From: Zoogloeaceae bacterium
GTDB lineage: Bacteria; Pseudomonadota; Gammaproteobacteria; Burkholderiales; Rhodocyclaceae
DNA: 14,161 bases
Assembly: GCA_031273145.1 (NCBI GenBank)
Contig: JAISSL010000099.1
Span: 1-14,161, forward strand
Reading direction: 5' to 3'
Part shown: positions 12,855 to 14,161 of the stretch, in pieces
Layout: every line of letters begins with the position of its first letter
How positions within the stretch are numbered: the stretch's first letter is position 1
Translations under genes and position numbers: made by a program
The notes under the pieces: generated by a model
What the model saw: the letters and a program-made list of their open reading frames with translations, nothing else
Databases searched by the model: none
Told to the model about the DNA's origin: nothing

Positions 12855-13178
12855 ATGAGCCGAAAGCATCGAACCCTTCTGGACACGATTCTGCATAACC
12901 CGGTGGCCTGCAACCTGCACTGGCGCGATGTGGAAGCCCTGCTTCTGTACCTTGGCGCGACGATTGAGCCGAGTCATGGCGCTCGCTTCAAGGCTACCTT
13001 GAACGGGCGCGAATTCTTTTTCCATCATCCGGGACACAGCAACGAAATGTCGCGCATGGAAATCAAGCGTCTGCGCGGCGAGCTGATCGGGGCGGGGATT
13101 GACCGGGCGGAAATAGCGGATATGCGGGAAGAAGCCGGAGAAGGGAAAGGTTCCGGCAAACCGGGGGAAATAGCTTGA
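12855..13178 (+). CDS. HicA-like small protein (orphan, no HicB seen)
   Basis: This 107-residue protein resembles the HicA toxin family, small proteins with a double-stranded-RNA-binding-like fold that act as ribosome-independent mRNA interferases. The region WRDVEALLLYLGATIE (23-38) corresponds to the first helix and strand. PSHGARFKATLNG (39-51) sits where HicA has its catalytic GSH segment and retains a histidine, H41. FFFHHPGH (54-61) and MSRMEIKRLRGELIGAGI (65-82) correspond to the last strand and helix. A Gly/Glu/Lys-rich tail follows. No HicB antitoxin gene adjoins it. Instead the stop codon overlaps the TTG start of murI. The ATG at 12855 gives the family N-terminus but has no ribosome site of its own. 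It may be a domesticated HicA relative rather than an active toxin; that is inference. Confidence 0.8.
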   Translation: MSRKHRTLLDTILHNPVACNLHWRDVEALLLYLGATIEPSHGARFKATLNGREFFFHHPGHSNEMSRMEIKRLRGELIGAGIDRAEIADMREEAGEGKGSGKPGEIA

Positions 13179-13993
13179 ACCGGCTGCCGGACGCAATTGC
13201 GGCGGCGGCTCATGCGGCGCGTCCGGTTGGCGTGTTCGATTCAGGGCTGGGGGGCTTGACGGTCTTGCAGGCGCTTCGCGCCCGGTTGCCGCAAGAGGAT
13301 TTCATCTATTTTGCCGATACGGCGCACCTGCCCTACGGCGACAAGCCGGAACACGCCATTCGGGCGCGCAGTCTGGCGATTGCGGAAAATCTGGTGGCGC
13401 GGGGCGCAAAGGCGATTGTGATTGCCTGCAATACCGCGACGGCGGCGGCGGCAGAGAGTCTGCGCGATGCCATCAAAGTGCCGGTTATCGCGCTCGAACC
13501 GGCGGTAAAACCGGCGGTTGCCCTTTCCCGACGCGGAATCATTGCCGTCATGGCGACCACCCGCACCTTGCATAGCCAGCGGTTCGAGCGTCTGGTTCAT
13601 GCCTATGCCGGCGATGCGCGGATTCTTGCCCAGCCTTGCCCCGCGCTGGCGGAGGCCATCGAGCAGGAAGGCGCAGAGGGGGATACCGTACAGGCGCTGC
13701 TGGATCGCTATGTTCATCCGCTTGCCTTGGCAGAAGTGGATGTGGTCGTGTTGGGATGCACCCATTATCCCTGGGTGATGCAGGCTATCAGGGCGCGGCT
13801 GCCGGAAGGCGTGGTTATTGTGGATACCGGCGAAGCGGTTGCCCGTCAGGTGGAAAAACGGCTTTTGCAGGAAAGTCATCTGGGCGGCGGCGGACACTTC
13901 CAGTTGGCGACCAGCGGCGATCCTGAAGCGGTCGGGCAGACCATCCGCCGCCTGTGCGGGCTTATGCCCCCCGTGGCGCATTGGGAAATCTGA
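13175..13993 (+). CDS. murI: Glutamate racemase
   Basis: Glutamate racemase is cytoplasmic and converts L-glutamate to the D-glutamate needed for the second residue of the peptidoglycan stem peptide. At 272 residues it is full length. The two catalytic cysteines are C85 in IACNTATA and C195 in LGCTHYP. Substrate-binding motifs are FDSGLGGLTV (21-30) and HLPYGDK (51-57). The start is TTG at 13175, supported by GGGGGA with 7-8 nt spacing and by the four-base TTGA overlap with the stop codon of the HicA-like gene; this gives a 16-residue extension before the conserved RPVGVFDSG. The unusual start and overlap suggest that its translation depends on the upstream gene. Confidence 0.95.
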   Translation: MNRLPDAIAAAAHAARPVGVFDSGLGGLTVLQALRARLPQEDFIYFADTAHLPYGDKPEHAIRARSLAIAENLVARGAKAIVIACNTATAAAAESLRDAIKVPVIALEPAVKPAVALSRRGIIAVMATTRTLHSQRFERLVHAYAGDARILAQPCPALAEAIEQEGAEGDTVQALLDRYVHPLALAEVDVVVLGCTHYPWVMQAIRARLPEGVVIVDTGEAVARQVEKRLLQESHLGGGGHFQLATSGDPEAVGQTIRRLCGLMPPVAHWEI

Positions 13994-14099
13994 GCCGCCG
14001 GTCTCCTGCAATCTGACGGTTACATACGGATAAGACGAATTAAGCGGAGTCTGATACCATTTGGGATGTCATGCTTTTCATCTTCACAGGGAGTTTATG

Positions 14100-14161
14100 A
14101 TGTCTCAGGAAAAATACCGTCTGGTGACCCGTAGCGATTTCGATGGCCTCGTCTGCGCCGT
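14100..14161 (+). CDS. DHH-family phosphoesterase-like protein, N-terminus only (cut by window edge)
   Basis: Twenty complete codons are visible, reading MSQEKYRLVTRSDFDGLVCA. The stretch TRSDFDGLVCA resembles the first metal-binding motif (D-x-D-G) of DHH-superfamily phosphoesterases, and similar starts occur in proteins labelled as exopolyphosphatase-like in proteobacteria. The DHH motif itself lies beyond the window, so the call rests on one motif. AGGGAG (14088-14093) is 6 nt before the ATG at 14100 and only 3 nt before the in-frame ATG at 14097, which favours 14100. The 106-bp gap after murI shows no clear terminator or promoter. Confidence 0.6.
   Translation, partial: MSQEKYRLVTRSDFDGLVCA

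Overview
The window looks like a stretch of a betaproteobacterial chromosome. The evidence is the block lon - hupB - tRNA-Val, HU, Lon, RadA, RNase PH and glutamate racemase sequences of betaproteobacterial character, a serine/threonine kinase - PP2C pair directly ahead of rph, and intergenic repeats that match the Neisseria dRS3 pattern. Genus cannot be fixed from the sequence alone. GC content is moderately high in the housekeeping genes (39 of 60 bases at 6901-6960) and clearly lower in one accessory gene (26 of 60 at 8281-8340).

Left part (1-3302, all minus strand). This is a proteostasis and chromatin block: lon, then hupB (HU), then tRNA-Val(UAC), a long-looped hairpin, and the 5' end of hrcA running off the left edge. 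A near-consensus heat-shock (sigma-32) promoter lies about 60 bp in front of lon.

3303-3770 is a 468-bp divergent intergenic region. It holds the lon promoter, a palindromic AT-rich promoter-like patch, and a strongly structured leader in front of the plus-strand gene 3771-5774. That gene encodes a membrane-embedded M48 zinc protease fused to a C-terminal TerB-like region. The leader can fold into a 9-bp outer stem enclosing two hairpins. One hairpin strand is also an 8-bp complement of the gene's own Shine-Dalgarno sequence, so the RNA looks bistable. This is the strongest candidate for an undescribed regulatory element in the window.

Middle part (5793-10096, minus strand). radA and rdgB overlap by 4 bp and form a DNA-repair and nucleotide-sanitation pair with their own sigma-70-like promoter. 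Upstream of them lies an unrecognised lipoprotein gene (7894-9834) with a predicted parallel beta-helix made of about a dozen short coils and an internal duplication of about 108 residues. Next to it is a 121-bp dRS3-like inverted-repeat element. Gene and repeats together lie between rph and rdgB, which are often neighbours in related bacteria, so this looks like an accessory insertion.

Right part. A tight minus-strand operon, Ser/Thr kinase - PP2C phosphatase - rph (12711 to 10097), has gaps of 5 and 6 bp. Divergent from it on the plus strand are a HicA-like small protein and murI, overlapping by 4 bp. The window ends in the first codons of a DHH-type phosphoesterase-like gene.
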